64,000 nucleotides of DNA, from assembly GCA_009746045.1 (NCBI GenBank), contig RPFO01000090.1, positions 1,574,689 through 1,638,688 of the forward strand, read 5' to 3'. The position numbers and the translations under genes were made by a program. Below are positions 63,580 through 64,000 of the stretch, in pieces. Below the pieces are notes generated by a model that ran no database searches, was not told the DNA's origin, and saw only the letters and a program-made list of their open reading frames with translations. The stretch is from Mesostigma viride. Taxonomy: Eukaryota; Streptophyta; Mesostigmatophyceae; Mesostigmatales; Mesostigmataceae. Numbering within the stretch: the stretch's first letter is position 1; every line of letters starts with the position of its first letter.

Positions 63580-64000
63580 GCCATCTACCGGCGCATGGAA
63601 TGAAGTGGTAGACAAGTTTACTCATGGTTGTCGGCAAGTAGAGCATGCACGCCTGGCCTAGCTGAATTTAAATCAACGAGTTGAGTTTGGAGAGGCTGCA
63701 TTTTGCTTGGATGAAGAATGTGTTAGCATGGCCAAACTTTTATGGCTTGTAGCCAAATCCTCTTGGGGTATGTGCACAGTGTACTAGCGGTGTTGTGCAA
63801 TTGCGAGGATTCCTGTCTTGTAGCGATGTGGCCTCTCACCCTGCAGCCTGGTAGATGTGATGGCATGCAGCCACCCATCATTGGTCATCCGATCTGGTGT
63901 GATTTGCATTTGCACACCTTGTATTAAGGCCATGATATGATGATGTCTTGTTATTTTTGATGTGTATATGCGAAAAGAGGCATAATATGCTTGTATATAG
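63580..64000. other. 3' region of the 8.3-kb element, version 3, cut by the window
   Basis: Matches 39,124-39,544. The 172-bp repeats would begin at the edge. No gene. Confidence 0.4.

Overview
This is eukaryotic nuclear DNA. Recognisable coding pieces are split by introns with GT-AG borders, there are no bacterial operons, and most of the window is transposons and minisatellites. GC-rich coding DNA, a plant/alga-type MscS channel with a possible transit peptide, a Root_cap-like domain and algal-type LINE proteins suggest a green alga. The exact lineage cannot be fixed from sequence alone.

Layout. (1) 1-14,050: a degenerate LINE (minus strand) is split by a 12.8-kb hAT-like element (119-12,937) with inverted ends and an exact 8-bp target duplication. 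Nested inside is an 11.1-kb element (607-11,673; 29-bp inverted ends, CAA on both sides), and inside that a 1.7-kb piggyBac-like MITE with TTAA flanks (1,352-3,088). The 11-kb element carries a two-frame gene for an unusual Gly/Ala/Arg-rich protein (3,718-6,274), a polyQ gene and several minisatellites. (2) 14,476-15,570: a second 5'-truncated LINE copy. (3) 16,067-21,912: a multi-exon MscS-like channel gene on the minus strand, with minisatellites in its introns. (4) 22,000-31,100: sparse DNA with tandem repeats and the broken remains of a secreted RTX-type/Root_cap-like protein gene. (5) 31,378-64,000: three versions of one module. Version 1 (32,037-44,593) has an 8.3-kb inverted-repeat element followed by an ORF1-only LINE. 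Version 2 (about 46,435-56,376) matches it but is riddled with small indels, as in unpolished long reads. Version 3 (56,377-64,000) is nearly identical to version 1.

Main discovery. The protein of the 11-kb element and the 571-residue protein of the 8.3-kb element look like distant relatives. Both have a Gly/Arg/Ala-rich low-complexity N-terminus, a conserved central module, Tudor/BAH-like barrel segments ending in CGCP, and an acidic tail in the same or next reading frame. The two carrier elements have unrelated terminal repeats. This may be an undescribed chromatin-reader-like cargo family of large algal DNA elements. The 8.3-kb element also holds a 615-bp near-perfect palindrome with repeated ACGTGATTGG motifs, lying upstream of its genes.

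Caution. Copy number in the last 33 kb may be partly an assembly artefact. Many long open frames in the window are by-products of minisatellites whose repeat unit lacks stops.
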